Assembly: GCF_945956965.1 (NCBI RefSeq)
Contig: NZ_CAMFJS010000030.1
Coordinates: 1-60,426, forward strand
Source: an uncultured Roseateles sp.
GTDB lineage: Bacteria > Pseudomonadota > Gammaproteobacteria > Burkholderiales > Burkholderiaceae_C
DNA: 60,426 bases
Reading direction: 5' to 3'
The notes beneath the pieces were generated by a model. It had not been told where the DNA came from. It saw only the letters and a list, made by a program, of their open reading frames with translations, and did no database searches. This document shows, in pieces, positions 44,172 to 53,778 of the stretch. Position 1 is the stretch's first letter, and each line of letters begins with the position of its first letter. A program made the translations under genes and the position numbers.

Positions 44172-45536
44172 TTATTTGGCCAGCAGCTGGTTCACCGAGC
44201 TGATGTCGGCGGCGCTCAGCTGACCCGAGGCCTGGCGCAGCTTGAGGCTGTTGACGATGACGTCATACCGCGCCTTGGCCAGATCACGCTGGGTGGTGAA
44301 GAGCTGGAACTGCGCATTCAACACGTCCAGGTTGACGCGCACGCCCACCTTGTAGCCCAGCTGCGTGGCTTCCAGAGCCAGCTTGGACGAGGACTCGGCC
44401 GCCTCATAGGCCTTGACCTGGGCGCTCAGGGATTGCACGCCGAAGAAGGCGCGCTTGGTGCCTTCGGACACGCTGCGGCGGGCGAATTCGAGGTCATTGC
44501 GTGACTTCTCTTCCAGCGCCAGCGTTTCCTTGATGCGGTTCTGATTGGCGCCACCCGAATAAAGCGGATAGTTGATCGACAAGCCCACATTGGCCGAGCG
44601 CGTTGTGCCCTCGCCAAAAGCGCGTGCGGCCGTGGCGTCCTTCAGGCTGTTATTGCTGTTCTGCACATTGATGGCAGCGCTCATGTCCACCGTGACGCCA
44701 TCCGTTGCGCGCGCCTTGGCGGTTTCCAGCGTGGCCACTTCAAGGCCCAGCTTGGCCTTGCGGATGGCGGGGTGCAATTCATCGGCCTGGGCCACCCAAG
44801 GCTCCACATTCACCGGCAGCACGGCTGGCAAGGCCACGGGCACAGCCAGAGGCTTGGGCACCACGCCCACACGGCCCACCAGCTGATCCAGGGTCACTCC
44901 CTTGACGCGCAGATCGTTGTCGGCCGCCAGTTCGGTGGCCGTGGCCAAGTCGTAGCGCGCCTGGGTTTCACGGGTGTCGGTGATGGTGGCCGTGCCAACT
45001 TCAAAGTTGCGCTTGGCCGAGGCCAGTTGCTCGGCAATCGCGGCCTTGGAGGCCTTGGCGGTGCTCAGGGCATCCTTGGCGGCCAGCACATCGAAATAGG
45101 CTTGCGACACGCGCACGATCAAATCCTGCTCGGCGGTCTCCAAGTCGGCGGCGGCCACGCTGAGGCTGCGCTGGGCTTGCTCGATGGTGCGGGCATTGGC
45201 CGGGTTGTACAGCGCGTACTTGCCTTGCAAGCTGCCTTGCACGTTCAAGGAGTTGTAATTGATGCCGTTGATCGGCTCGGTGCGCTGCGCGGTCGTGCCG
45301 ACACCCACACCCAAGCTGGGCCGGCCCAGCGCTTCGGCCTGTGCGGCCTTGTACTGGGCCGAATCGGCCAGGGCGCGTGCCGACAGATAGCTGGCATCAA
45401 AGCCGCGCGCCGCGTCGTACAACTCCTGCAGGCTTTGCGCTTGAGCGCCAGCGGCCGAGCCAAAGGCCAGCAGCAGCGCCAGGCCCAGGCGGTTCAAAGG
45501 GGCGAAACGCGATTGGATTGCACGACGGTCAGACAT
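44172..45536 (-). CDS. tolC: TolC-family outer-membrane channel
   Basis: A 454-residue outer-membrane efflux protein for type I secretion and RND pumps. The signal peptide ends at about residue 34 ('GSAAGAQAQ'). Two repeated OEP halves are visible: 'QDLIVRVSQAYFDVLAAKDA' in the first and 'FARRSVSEGTKRAFFGVQSL' in the second. 'NVGLSINYPLYSGGANQNRI' is a TolC signature. The ATG at 45536 has AAGGA upstream. An RND pump operon lies upstream on the same strand. Confidence 0.93.
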   Translation of the reverse strand: MSDRRAIQSRFAPLNRLGLALLLAFGSAAGAQAQSLQELYDAARGFDASYLSARALADSAQYKAAQAEALGRPSLGVGVGTTAQRTEPINGINYNSLNVQGSLQGKYALYNPANARTIEQAQRSLSVAAADLETAEQDLIVRVSQAYFDVLAAKDALSTAKASKAAIAEQLASAKRNFEVGTATITDTRETQARYDLATATELAADNDLRVKGVTLDQLVGRVGVVPKPLAVPVALPAVLPVNVEPWVAQADELHPAIRKAKLGLEVATLETAKARATDGVTVDMSAAINVQNSNNSLKDATAARAFGEGTTRSANVGLSINYPLYSGGANQNRIKETLALEEKSRNDLEFARRSVSEGTKRAFFGVQSLSAQVKAYEAAESSSKLALEATQLGYKVGVRVNLDVLNAQFQLFTTQRDLAKARYDVIVNSLKLRQASGQLSAADISSVNQLLAK

Positions 45537-45574
45537 GGGCGTCCTTATGAACTTGGAGTTTGAACTTGAGTTGA

Positions 45575-45910
45575 TCAATATCTTGGCACAGCCGGGTCCA
45601 CGTCCTGGGACCACGCATCGATGCCGCCGGCGAGGTTATAGACGGAATCAAAGCCCTGGCGCTGCAAAAATGCGACGACTTGCAGACTTCGCATCCCGTG
45701 ATGGCAATAACAGACGATGGGCTGCGCCGGGTCCAGCTCGCCAAATCGCGTGCTCACCTGCCCCATGGGCATCAGACTGGCGCTGATGCCATCGAGGCGG
45801 ATGCTGGCCAGCGCGGCCTCCCAAGGCTCGCGCACGTCCAGCAGCAGCGGCTGAGATTCCGGCTCGGCCTGGCACATCGCCAGCAAGTCGCGCGGGCCGA
45901 TTTGCTGCAT
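45575..45910 (-). CDS. Rhodanese-like domain protein
   Basis: A 111-residue single rhodanese domain. The active loop is 'PIVCYCHHGMRSLQVVAFLQ', with Cys as sulfur carrier. 'LLLDVREPWEAALAS' is the CH2A-type start. It is 5 bp downstream of the Pcm-like methyltransferase gene and 38 bp upstream of tolC. The physiological partner is unknown. Confidence 0.88.
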   Translation of the reverse strand: MQQIGPRDLLAMCQAEPESQPLLLDVREPWEAALASIRLDGISASLMPMGQVSTRFGELDPAQPIVCYCHHGMRSLQVVAFLQRQGFDSVYNLAGGIDAWSQDVDPAVPRY

Positions 45911-45915
45911 GGGCG

Positions 45916-46569
45916 TCAGAAGCTGAAGCTGCTGTGCTCGGCAAAGCCGTGCAGGCGCGGTGCTGCAGTGTCGAACAAGACCACGCTGTTGAACTGCTTG
46001 TCGGCCTGACGGGTCACCAGGGTGGCGCGCATCACCGGCGCGTCGCCCACGATGGCCAGCAGGCGGCCACCGACCTTGAGCTGGTTCAACAACTGAGCCG
46101 GCACTTCAGCCACCGAGCCCGACAGCAGAATCGCGTCGAACGGTGCTTCGCCAGGCAAGCCAGCCAGGCCGTCTTGCTCTTGCACCACCACATTGCGCAC
46201 ACCGGAGCGACGCAGATTCTCTTTGGCCAGCGCCACCAGCTCAGGATTGCTTTCCAGGCTGAAAACGCGCTGGGCGCGATGGCCCAGCAAGGCGGCCATG
46301 AAGCCGCTGCCGGTGCCGATTTCCAGCACCTTCTCGTGGCGCGCCACATTCAGAGCCTGCAGCAGGCGGGCCTCAACCCGCGGGGGCAGCATTTGCTCGC
46401 CGCCAGGCAGGGGGATTTCCGTGTCCATAAAGGCCATGGTCTTAAAGGCGGCAGGCACAAAGTCTTCGCGCTTGACCACCGCCAGGAGCGCCAGCACGCC
46501 CGCGTCCAGCACATCCCAGGGGCGGATCTGCTGTTCGATCATATTGAAGCGGGCTTGTTCGATATTCAT
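45916..46569 (-). CDS. Protein-L-isoaspartate O-methyltransferase-like protein
   Basis: A 217-residue SAM methyltransferase of the Pcm family. Motif I is 'KVLEIGTGSGFMAALLGHRA', followed by 'VFSLESNPELVALAKENLRR'. It starts 'MNIEQARFNMIEQQIRPWDV', a signature of the second Pcm group found next to tolC in betaproteobacteria. The Ser/Thr-containing 'TISKPSVV'-type catalytic stretch of true Pcm is replaced by 'LPGGEQMLPPRVEARLLQAL', so the substrate may differ. Confidence 0.82.
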   Translation of the reverse strand: MNIEQARFNMIEQQIRPWDVLDAGVLALLAVVKREDFVPAAFKTMAFMDTEIPLPGGEQMLPPRVEARLLQALNVARHEKVLEIGTGSGFMAALLGHRAQRVFSLESNPELVALAKENLRRSGVRNVVVQEQDGLAGLPGEAPFDAILLSGSVAEVPAQLLNQLKVGGRLLAIVGDAPVMRATLVTRQADKQFNSVVLFDTAAPRLHGFAEHSSFSF

Positions 46570-46618
46570 CTCATTTCCTCGTCAAAGGACATCATCGTCC
46601 GGTCGGTCTGCGGCAATT

Positions 46619-49600
46619 TTAGTGGCCCGCAAACTTACGCTTGAACCAATTCGCCAAATCATCCAGATAGCAATAGATCACCGGCACCACCACCAGGGTC
46701 AGCAAGGACGAGGTGATCACCCCGCCAATCACGGCCTGCCCCATCGGTGCGCGCTGCTCCGAGCCCTCGCTCAGCGCAAAAGCCAGCGGCACCATGCCAA
46801 ACACCATGGCCAGCGTGGTCATCAAAATCGGCCGCAGGCGCACCTTGGCCGCGTGCAGCAAGGCCTCCTCGCGGCCCATGGGCTCGGCGTCCACCCCGTA
46901 AGCATGCTCACCCTGGCGGGAGCGGATCGCAAAGTCGATCAACAAAATCGCGTTCTTGGTCACCAAGCCCATCAACATAACAATGCCGATGATGCTGAAC
47001 ATATTCAGCGTCGAGCGGAAGGCCAGCAGCGCCAGCACCACACCGATCAAGGTCAGCGGCAGCGAACTCATCAAGGCCAGGGGCTGCAAAAAGCTCTTGA
47101 ACTGGCTGGCCAGAATCATGTAGATGAAGATGATCGCCAGGCCTAAAGCGCCCACCGCGTAGGCGAAGGACTCGTTCATATTCTTGGTCGAGCCGCCAAA
47201 GCTGTAGCGGTAGCCGGGCGGGAAGGCGGTGTCATCGAGCACGCGCTTGATCTCGGCCGAAATCTCGCCGGAACTGCGGCCCAGGGCATTGGCGTCGATG
47301 GTGATCTCGCGATTCATATCGCGCCGGTTGATCTGGTTCGGGCCGGTCGAAGGACGCACATCGGCCACCTGACTCAGGCGCACCACGCGCGGTGTGCCGT
47401 CGGAGGCGGCCGCCACATTGATGGGCATGCGCTGCAGATCGGCAATGGCGTCGCGGCTGTCGGGCCCCAGGCGCACGATCACATCGTAGTTTTCGCCATC
47501 GGGCGCCCGCCAATTGCCCACCGTGGTACCTGCCACCATGGTGCGCAGGCTATTGGCCAGGCTGTTGACATTGAGCCCCACATCAGCCGCCGCGTCGCGC
47601 TTGACCTCCACCGACACGGTGGGCTTGTTCGGCTTGAGCGTGGTGTCCAGATCCACCAGGCCGGGGATCTTGAGCAGGCGCGCTTGCACCTGCTGGGAAA
47701 TGCGCTCCAACTCCCCCAGGTCCGGCCCCTGAATGGAGAACTGCAGGCTCTTGCCGCCGCCCAAATCGGTCTGCCCGATATTGGTGACCGTGATGCCGGG
47801 AATGCGCGCCAGCTTCTCGCGCATAGGCGTGACCAGTTCATTGACGCTCAACTTGCGGTCTTTGCGATCCTGCAAGCGCACATAGGTGGCGCCGTAGATC
47901 TTGCCGGCCGCAAAGCCGCTATTGATGGTGGTGACGGTGTAGCGCACCTCGGGCATCTGCCGCAGGGCCTGATCGATCTGTTTGGCGCGGGCCTCGGTCA
48001 CTTCGAGGGCGGAGCCGACCGGGGTGTAGAAGTTGATCTGCGTCTCCGACATATCCGCCTTGGGCACGAACTCCTTGCCCACGGCGGACAACAAGGCGCA
48101 GCTGCTCAGCAGCGTGGCCAAGGCAATCGCCAGCGTCTTACCCTTGTGGCGCAGGGACCAAGCCAAGACCGTTTGGTAAACCGCTGACAACCACTCAGTG
48201 AAGCGATCAAAAGCGCCGGTGATGCGGCCCAGGGTCTTGTCGTACAAGCTCACCGGCGGGCCTTTGTGCACACCGTGGGCTTGCGGGTCATGCCAGACGC
48301 TGGAGAGCATCGGGTCCAGGGTGAAGCTAACGAACATCGAGATCAGCACCGCCGCCACGATGGTGATGCCGAACTCGTGAAAGAACTTGCCGACGATGCC
48401 GCCCATGAAACCGATGGGCAGGAACACCGCCACGATGGACAAGGTGGTGGCCAGCACCGCCAGGCCAATCTCTTGCGTGCCGTCCAAGGCGGCCTGCTTG
48501 GGTGAGGCGCCCATTTGCACATGGCGCACGATGTTCTCGCGCACCACGATGGCGTCGTCAATCAACAAGCCCACGCACAGGCTCAAGGCCATCATGGTGA
48601 TGTTGTTGATGGTGAAGCCGAAGATGTACATGAACAAGAAGGTGCCGATCAGCGCAATCGGCAAGGTCAGGCCCGTGATGATGGTGGAGCGCCAGGAGTT
48701 GAGGAACAAGAAGACAATCAAGACCGTCAGCGCCGCGCCCTCGAACAAGGTGCGCTGCACATTGGCTACCGAGACGCGAATGGCGCGCGAGTTGTCGCGA
48801 TTGACCTCCGTGCGAATGCCTGGGGGCATGCTGCTCTGGGCGTTCTTCAAAGCCGCGTAGAGGCCGTCCACCACTTCGATGGTGTTCTCGCCCTGGCTTT
48901 TTTGCACGCTCAGCAAGACGGTGCGCTGGCCGTTGTAAAGCGCCAGGCTTTCCACTTCCTGCGGGCCGTCCACCACATCGGCCACTTGCCAGAGCTTGAC
49001 CGAGGCGCCGCTCTTGCGAGCCACCACGATGTCTTTGAACTCCTCGGGCCGCTTCAGGCGGGCATTGATCTGCACCACCTGCTCTCTTTCCAGAGAGCGC
49101 AGATTGCCCATAGGCAGTTCCTGGTTCTCGCTCTTCACCGCCGCCAGCACCTGGTCCACGGTGATGCCCATGGCCTCCATGGCCTGCGGCCGCAAGCGCA
49201 CCTGGATCTGGCGCTGCAAGCCACCGACCAAGCTCACCGAACCCACGCCGCGCACATTCTCCAAGCGCTTGAGCAGGACTTGCTGCGCCCAGGTGCTGAG
49301 CTCTTGCGTGCTGTGCTGATCACCATCGCTCAGCACCGCCACATTGAAGATGGGCGTGCTTTGCGGATCAAAGCGCGAGACACGCGGCTCTTTGACCTCA
49401 TCGCGCAGCAGGGGCCGAATCAGGGCCACCTTCTCGCGCACATCTTCGGCGGCCTTGCGGCCATCCACATCCAGATTGAACTCGATGATGACCACCGAGC
49501 TGCCTTCGTAGGAGCGCGATGTCAGGGCACTGATGCCCGCCACCGTATTGACCGCCTCCTCCACCTTCTTGGTGACTTCGCTCTCCACAATCTCCGGCGA

Positions 49601-49762
49601 TGCGCCGGGGTACTCCATCTGCACCACCACGGTGGGAAAGTCGATATTGGGAAACTGGTCAACGGACAGGCGCTGATAGCTGAACAAGCCCAGCACCACA
49701 AAGGCCATCATGACCATGACGGCCATGACGGGGTTTTGAATCGAAACGCGGGTGAACCACAT
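46619..49762 (-). CDS. RND-family multidrug efflux permease (AcrB-type, HAE1)
   Basis: A 1047-residue inner-membrane proton-driven pump. It starts 'MWFTRVSIQNPVMAVMVMMA', followed by large periplasmic loops and 12 predicted helices. The proton relay Asp pair is in 'LCVGLLIDDAIVVRENIVRH' on helix 4. The start at 49762 fits the family; the open frame runs on upstream into the membrane fusion gene. It lies 16 bp downstream of the fusion protein gene and forms a tripartite pump with it and probably with TolC. Confidence 0.94.
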   Translation of the reverse strand: MWFTRVSIQNPVMAVMVMMAFVVLGLFSYQRLSVDQFPNIDFPTVVVQMEYPGASPEIVESEVTKKVEEAVNTVAGISALTSRSYEGSSVVIIEFNLDVDGRKAAEDVREKVALIRPLLRDEVKEPRVSRFDPQSTPIFNVAVLSDGDQHSTQELSTWAQQVLLKRLENVRGVGSVSLVGGLQRQIQVRLRPQAMEAMGITVDQVLAAVKSENQELPMGNLRSLEREQVVQINARLKRPEEFKDIVVARKSGASVKLWQVADVVDGPQEVESLALYNGQRTVLLSVQKSQGENTIEVVDGLYAALKNAQSSMPPGIRTEVNRDNSRAIRVSVANVQRTLFEGAALTVLIVFLFLNSWRSTIITGLTLPIALIGTFLFMYIFGFTINNITMMALSLCVGLLIDDAIVVRENIVRHVQMGASPKQAALDGTQEIGLAVLATTLSIVAVFLPIGFMGGIVGKFFHEFGITIVAAVLISMFVSFTLDPMLSSVWHDPQAHGVHKGPPVSLYDKTLGRITGAFDRFTEWLSAVYQTVLAWSLRHKGKTLAIALATLLSSCALLSAVGKEFVPKADMSETQINFYTPVGSALEVTEARAKQIDQALRQMPEVRYTVTTINSGFAAGKIYGATYVRLQDRKDRKLSVNELVTPMREKLARIPGITVTNIGQTDLGGGKSLQFSIQGPDLGELERISQQVQARLLKIPGLVDLDTTLKPNKPTVSVEVKRDAAADVGLNVNSLANSLRTMVAGTTVGNWRAPDGENYDVIVRLGPDSRDAIADLQRMPINVAAASDGTPRVVRLSQVADVRPSTGPNQINRRDMNREITIDANALGRSSGEISAEIKRVLDDTAFPPGYRYSFGGSTKNMNESFAYAVGALGLAIIFIYMILASQFKSFLQPLALMSSLPLTLIGVVLALLAFRSTLNMFSIIGIVMLMGLVTKNAILLIDFAIRSRQGEHAYGVDAEPMGREEALLHAAKVRLRPILMTTLAMVFGMVPLAFALSEGSEQRAPMGQAVIGGVITSSLLTLVVVPVIYCYLDDLANWFKRKFAGH

Positions 49763-49778
49763 GCTCGGTGCCCCCGGC

Positions 49779-50969
49779 TCAGCGCTGTGCGCCGGAAGCT
49801 GGCTTGGCGGCTGAAGCAGCTGCAGCGGCTGGCGCCGTCGCATTCACTGTCGCCAAGGTCACCGGCGTGCCATCCGCTACCAAGCCCGCCGTGCCGGACA
49901 GCACCTGGCTGCCTTCAACCAAGCCCGCGCTTGTACGCACTTCCACTGCAGCCTTGCCGCCAACCTCGCCTACCGGACCCACATCCACCGTGACGGCCTG
50001 GACCTTGCCGCCTTCAATCTTCAGCACATAGGGCCGCGCCTTTTCCAGACGCAAGGCCGATTGCGGCAGCACCAGCGCCTCATGCTCGTCCAGCAAAAGC
50101 TTGCCGCGCGCGAACATGCCGTGGCGCAAGCCCGGCTGGCCGGGGATGCTGAGATAAACCACAACGGCGCGGGAACCGGCCTGCGCCATCGGATTGATGC
50201 GGCTCACCACCGCCTGCACATCCTGCGCCAGGCCTTCCACCTGCAGGCGCGCCTTGGCGCCCACGCGCACCGCAGCCGCGAACTCGGGGGCCAGCGTGGC
50301 TTCCATTTCGAGCTGACTCAAATTGACGATCTCCAGCACCTTGGCATCGATGGCCAGGCGCTCGCCCGGCTGCGCAAAGCGCTGCGAGACCTGGCCGGAA
50401 ATCGGGGCGACCAAACGCGCATCGGCCAGTGACTTGCGCGCCAACTCCACTGCCGCCATGGCGGCCATCAAATTGGCTTGGGCTCCCGCTTCACTGGACA
50501 CGGCTTGCTCCATGGCCGTGGGCGAGATAAAGCCCTGGGCCACCAGAGCCCGGTTGTTCTCCAGCGTGCGCTTGGCAATATCGAGCTGTGAGCGGCTGGC
50601 TGCGGCCGTCTGCTCGGCCTGGCGCAGGCGCCAGTTCAGCTCGGTGGCCTCAATTTGGCCCAGGGACTGGCCGGCACGCACCGTGTCGCCTTCGCGCACG
50701 CTCAGCTGGGCCAGTTCAGCCGCCACCTTGGCCTTGATCACCGCACTCTCCAGCGCGCGCACATTGCCCGAGATATCCAAGCTGCTAACGAAGCGCTGGC
50801 GCTTGAGCGTCAGCACATCGATGGCAGCCAACTCCAGCCCGAGAGCGGGCTTGGCGGCCGCCTGCGAAGCCGCCGCAGCGGCCTGCTTGGATTTCATGAC
50901 ATTGACACCCACCACACCCGCGCCCACCAGAACCGTCAAGGGCAGCGCAATCTTCAACCAAGTCTTCAT
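49779..50969 (-). CDS. RND efflux membrane fusion protein
   Basis: A 396-residue periplasmic adaptor. One N-terminal membrane helix ('[20 protein letters not shown]') is followed by the lipoyl-like part '[20 protein letters not shown]', an alpha-hairpin and '[20 protein letters not shown]'. The ATG at 50969 overlaps the tetR stop codon by 4 bp, which supports this start over an ATG three codons upstream. The C-terminal tail is Ala-rich. Confidence 0.92.
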   Translation of the reverse strand: MKTWLKIALPLTVLVGAGVVGVNVMKSKQAAAAASQAAAKPALGLELAAIDVLTLKRQRFVSSLDISGNVRALESAVIKAKVAAELAQLSVREGDTVRAGQSLGQIEATELNWRLRQAEQTAAASRSQLDIAKRTLENNRALVAQGFISPTAMEQAVSSEAGAQANLMAAMAAVELARKSLADARLVAPISGQVSQRFAQPGERLAIDAKVLEIVNLSQLEMEATLAPEFAAAVRVGAKARLQVEGLAQDVQAVVSRINPMAQAGSRAVVVYLSIPGQPGLRHGMFARGKLLLDEHEALVLPQSALRLEKARPYVLKIEGGKVQAVTVDVGPVGEVGGKAAVEVRTSAGLVEGSQVLSGTAGLVADGTPVTLATVNATAPAAAAASAAKPASGAQR

Positions 50970-51673
50970 CGAGAACATTCTTTCGTGAGCGGAAGGGGCA
51001 GAGTCGGTGTCGTCCCTTGCGGATGGCACAGGCCGCGCAAGAGCAAATCCAGATGTACGGCCAAGACGGCCGGCGGGTCGATGCTCGGGCCCTGCAGCTG
51101 ATGCGGGCCAAAAGCCTGTTTGAACAAAATCATGTGCAGCATGGGACCGATCAAGACATTGACGGTCTCATCCACCGGCACATCACGGAACTCACCTTGG
51201 GCGATGCCGCGCCGCAGCAAGGCGCCCAGCACCTGATGGGTCGGCAAAATCACCTCGTCCATATAAAACTGCGCGAGCTCAGGGAAGTTGCCCGCCTCGG
51301 CCAGCATGATTTTGCAGATGCCGCCTAAAGCGCCCTGCCCGACCTGGCACAGCCAGTCACCCATCACCCGGCGCAGCAAATCCGCGCTGCTGCCGGTGTG
51401 CTGGGCCACTTGGCTGGCGCTATCGGCGATATGAATGGCCAGGCTGTTGCGCACCACGGCCTTGAACAGTTCTTCCTTGCTGGGGTAGTAGCGATAAAGC
51501 GTGCCCTTGGACACGCCGGCGCGGGCGGCCACGGCCTCGCTGCGCGTAGCGGCAAAGCCCCGCTCCACGAACAGGGCCAGGGCGGCATCCAGCAATTCCT
51601 GCGGGCGCGCTTGTTTGCGCCGCTGACGCGGCGGCGTGCCAGATGTCGATGCTGAAGCGGACGTTGCGTTCAA
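50966..51673 (-). CDS. TetR/AcrR-family repressor of the RND operon
   Basis: A 235-residue regulator. The TetR HTH is '[20 protein letters not shown]' with '[20 protein letters not shown]'. The ligand-binding half matches the C-terminal domain of AcrR-like efflux regulators. The start is a TTG without a good ribosome binding site; no ATG or GTG occurs in frame upstream before a stop. It is the first gene of tetR-MFP-RND, and an operator-like palindrome lies 92 bp upstream. Confidence 0.88.
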   Translation of the reverse strand: MNATSASASTSGTPPRQRRKQARPQELLDAALALFVERGFAATRSEAVAARAGVSKGTLYRYYPSKEELFKAVVRNSLAIHIADSASQVAQHTGSSADLLRRVMGDWLCQVGQGALGGICKIMLAEAGNFPELAQFYMDEVILPTHQVLGALLRRGIAQGEFRDVPVDETVNVLIGPMLHMILFKQAFGPHQLQGPSIDPPAVLAVHLDLLLRGLCHPQGTTPTLPLPLTKECSR

Positions 51674-51764
51674 GAGCGAAGGATGTGCGGCGGCGAAGGA
51701 GTCGATCGGCGGCTCGGTAAAGAGGCCCGTCGACGCGGCCCGCCAAGCGCCAAGGAGTTATTGA

Positions 51765-51778
51765 CTGACCGGTCAGTA
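51765..51778. promoter_or_regulatory. TetR-type operator palindrome
   Basis: ACTGACCGGTCAGT is a perfect 14-bp palindrome upstream of the tetR-efflux operon. TGACCGGTCA cores are typical TetR/AcrR operators. Autoregulation of the operon by its own repressor is the simplest reading. Confidence 0.65.
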
Positions 51779-51990
51779 ATGTATTCGCCCGCAGCGGCCG
51801 GGGTCAATCCTTGCGCGCCCTGAAAGCACCAACCACTTTTTCAACAAGCGGGCTTCCAACAAACGGGCGGCGCCAGCCTGCCAAGTGCGACTGCGTGATT
51901 CAGCGTGATTCATTCAAGCGCCGCCCGCGGGCCAAGAAGCTGACACAGCTGCACGCTATCATCGCGCCCACCTCGAATCTGGAGTTTGCG

Positions 51991-52815
51991 TTGGATACTG
52001 TGTTGTTGATCAAGGCCGCGATCATGGGGATCGTTGAGGGCCTGACCGAGTTCTTGCCGATTTCTTCCACCGGCCATTTGATTTTGACCGGCTCCCTGCT
52101 GGGGTTTGACGACGCCAAGAGCAAGGTCTTCGACATCGCCATCCAAACCGGCGCCATCTTCGCCGTCATCCTGGTGTACTGGCAGCGTCTGCGCGACACG
52201 GTGGCCGGCCTGGGCTCTGACGCTCGCGCCCGCCGCTTCACCAAAAACGTGGCCATCGGCTTCTTCCCGGCTGTGGTCTTGGGCCTGCTCTTCGGCAAAG
52301 CCATCAAGGCACACCTGTTCACCCCCACCGTGGTGGCCAGCACCTTCATCATCGGCGGCTTCATCATCTTGTGGGCCGAGCGCCGCCAAAGCGCGGTGGT
52401 GCGGGTCGAGAACGTCGACGATATGAGCCCGCTGGACGCCCTGAAAGTGGGCGTGCTGCAATGCCTGGCCATGGTGCCGGGCACCAGCCGCTCAGGGGCC
52501 ACCATCATCGGCGGCATGCTGATCGGCCTGTCGCGCAAGGCGGCCACCGATTTCTCTTTCTTCCTGGCCATCCCGACCCTGATCGGCGCCGGCGCCTACA
52601 GCCTCTACAAGGAACGCGCGCTGCTGAGCATGGCCGATCTGCCCATGTTTGCCGTCGGCCTGCTGTTCTCCTTCCTGAGCGCCTGGATCTGCGTGCGCTG
52701 GTTGCTGCGCTACATCTCCAGCCACAGCTTTGTGCCCTTTGCCTATTACCGCATTGTCTTCGGCGTGATCGTGCTGGCCACGGCCTGGAGCGGACTGGTG
52801 GTCTGGGCGGATTGA
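51991..52815 (+). CDS. uppP: Undecaprenyl-diphosphate phosphatase
   Basis: A 274-residue inner-membrane enzyme recycling the undecaprenyl carrier for cell wall synthesis; also a basal bacitracin resistance factor. The two active-site segments are '[20 protein letters not shown]' near the start and '[17 protein letters not shown]' in the second half. The start is a TTG with GGAG 6 bp upstream, which gives the standard length; the open frame extends another 60 codons upstream without homology. Confidence 0.95.
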   Translation: MDTVLLIKAAIMGIVEGLTEFLPISSTGHLILTGSLLGFDDAKSKVFDIAIQTGAIFAVILVYWQRLRDTVAGLGSDARARRFTKNVAIGFFPAVVLGLLFGKAIKAHLFTPTVVASTFIIGGFIILWAERRQSAVVRVENVDDMSPLDALKVGVLQCLAMVPGTSRSGATIIGGMLIGLSRKAATDFSFFLAIPTLIGAGAYSLYKERALLSMADLPMFAVGLLFSFLSAWICVRWLLRYISSHSFVPFAYYRIVFGVIVLATAWSGLVVWAD

Positions 52816-52958
52816 AGCTGCCCCAGCTCCTTGCAGCCTGAGCCTTCACGCTGCAAGGCGTAGCTGCAAGGACCGGGCGTAGGCCTTTGCCCGCGCCGCG
52901 CGAAGGTGACTCAAGCCCGCCCCGGCACCTGCCTGACACCCAAGGCTAAAATCGCTGG

Positions 52959-53774
52959 ATGACGATCACCCTCAAAACCGGCTCCGACATCACCGCCCTG
53001 CGCATCGCCGGGCGCCTGGCTTCCGAAGTGCTGGACATGCTGACACCGCATGTCCAACCCGGCATCACCACCGATCAACTCGACAAGCTGGCGCATGACT
53101 ACATCGTCAATGTGCAGCAAGCCATTCCCGCGCCGCTGAACTACACGCCAGCGGGCTATATCCCCTACCCCAAGTCCATCTGCACCTCGGTCAACGATGT
53201 GATCTGCCACGGCATCCCAAATGATCGGCCGCTGAAGAATGGCGACATCGTCAACATCGACGTCACCGTGATCAAGGACGGCTGGCACGGCGACACCAGC
53301 CGCATGTTTGTCGTCGGAGACAAGGGCTCCATCGCCGCCAAGCGCCTGTGCGCCTTCACCTATGAGGCCATGTGGAAGGGCATCGCCAAGGTCAAGCCAG
53401 GTGCTTACTTGGGCGACATCGGCCACGCCATCCAGACCTTTGCCGAAAACGCCGGCTTCAGTGTGGTGCGCGAGTTCTGCGGCCACGGCATCGGCCAGGT
53501 CTTTCACGAAGAACCGCAAGTGCTGCACTACGGCCGCCCCGGCACCCTGGTGCAACTGGAGCCCGGCATGGTCTTCACCATCGAGCCCATGATCAACCTG
53601 GGCCGGCGCGAGATCAAAGAACACAACGACGGCTGGACCATCAAGACCAAGGATCGCTCCTTGTCCGCCCAGTGGGAACACACGCTGATCGTGACTGAGA
53701 CCGGCTACGAGGTGTTCACCCTGTCGGCCGGCAGCCCGCCGCCGCCGGCCTTCATCACCGCCACCAGCACCTGA
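52959..53774 (+). CDS. map: Methionine aminopeptidase, type I
   Basis: A 271-residue metallopeptidase removing the initiator Met. The metal ligands are the Asp in '[19 protein letters not shown]' (two Asp), the His in '[14 protein letters not shown]', the Glu in '[11 protein letters not shown]' and the Glu in '[10 protein letters not shown]'. The last 15 residues are a Pro/Ala tail. It is 4 bp upstream of glnD. Confidence 0.96.
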   Translation: MTITLKTGSDITALRIAGRLASEVLDMLTPHVQPGITTDQLDKLAHDYIVNVQQAIPAPLNYTPAGYIPYPKSICTSVNDVICHGIPNDRPLKNGDIVNIDVTVIKDGWHGDTSRMFVVGDKGSIAAKRLCAFTYEAMWKGIAKVKPGAYLGDIGHAIQTFAENAGFSVVREFCGHGIGQVFHEEPQVLHYGRPGTLVQLEPGMVFTIEPMINLGRREIKEHNDGWTIKTKDRSLSAQWEHTLIVTETGYEVFTLSAGSPPPPAFITATST

Positions 53775-53778
53775 GGCC

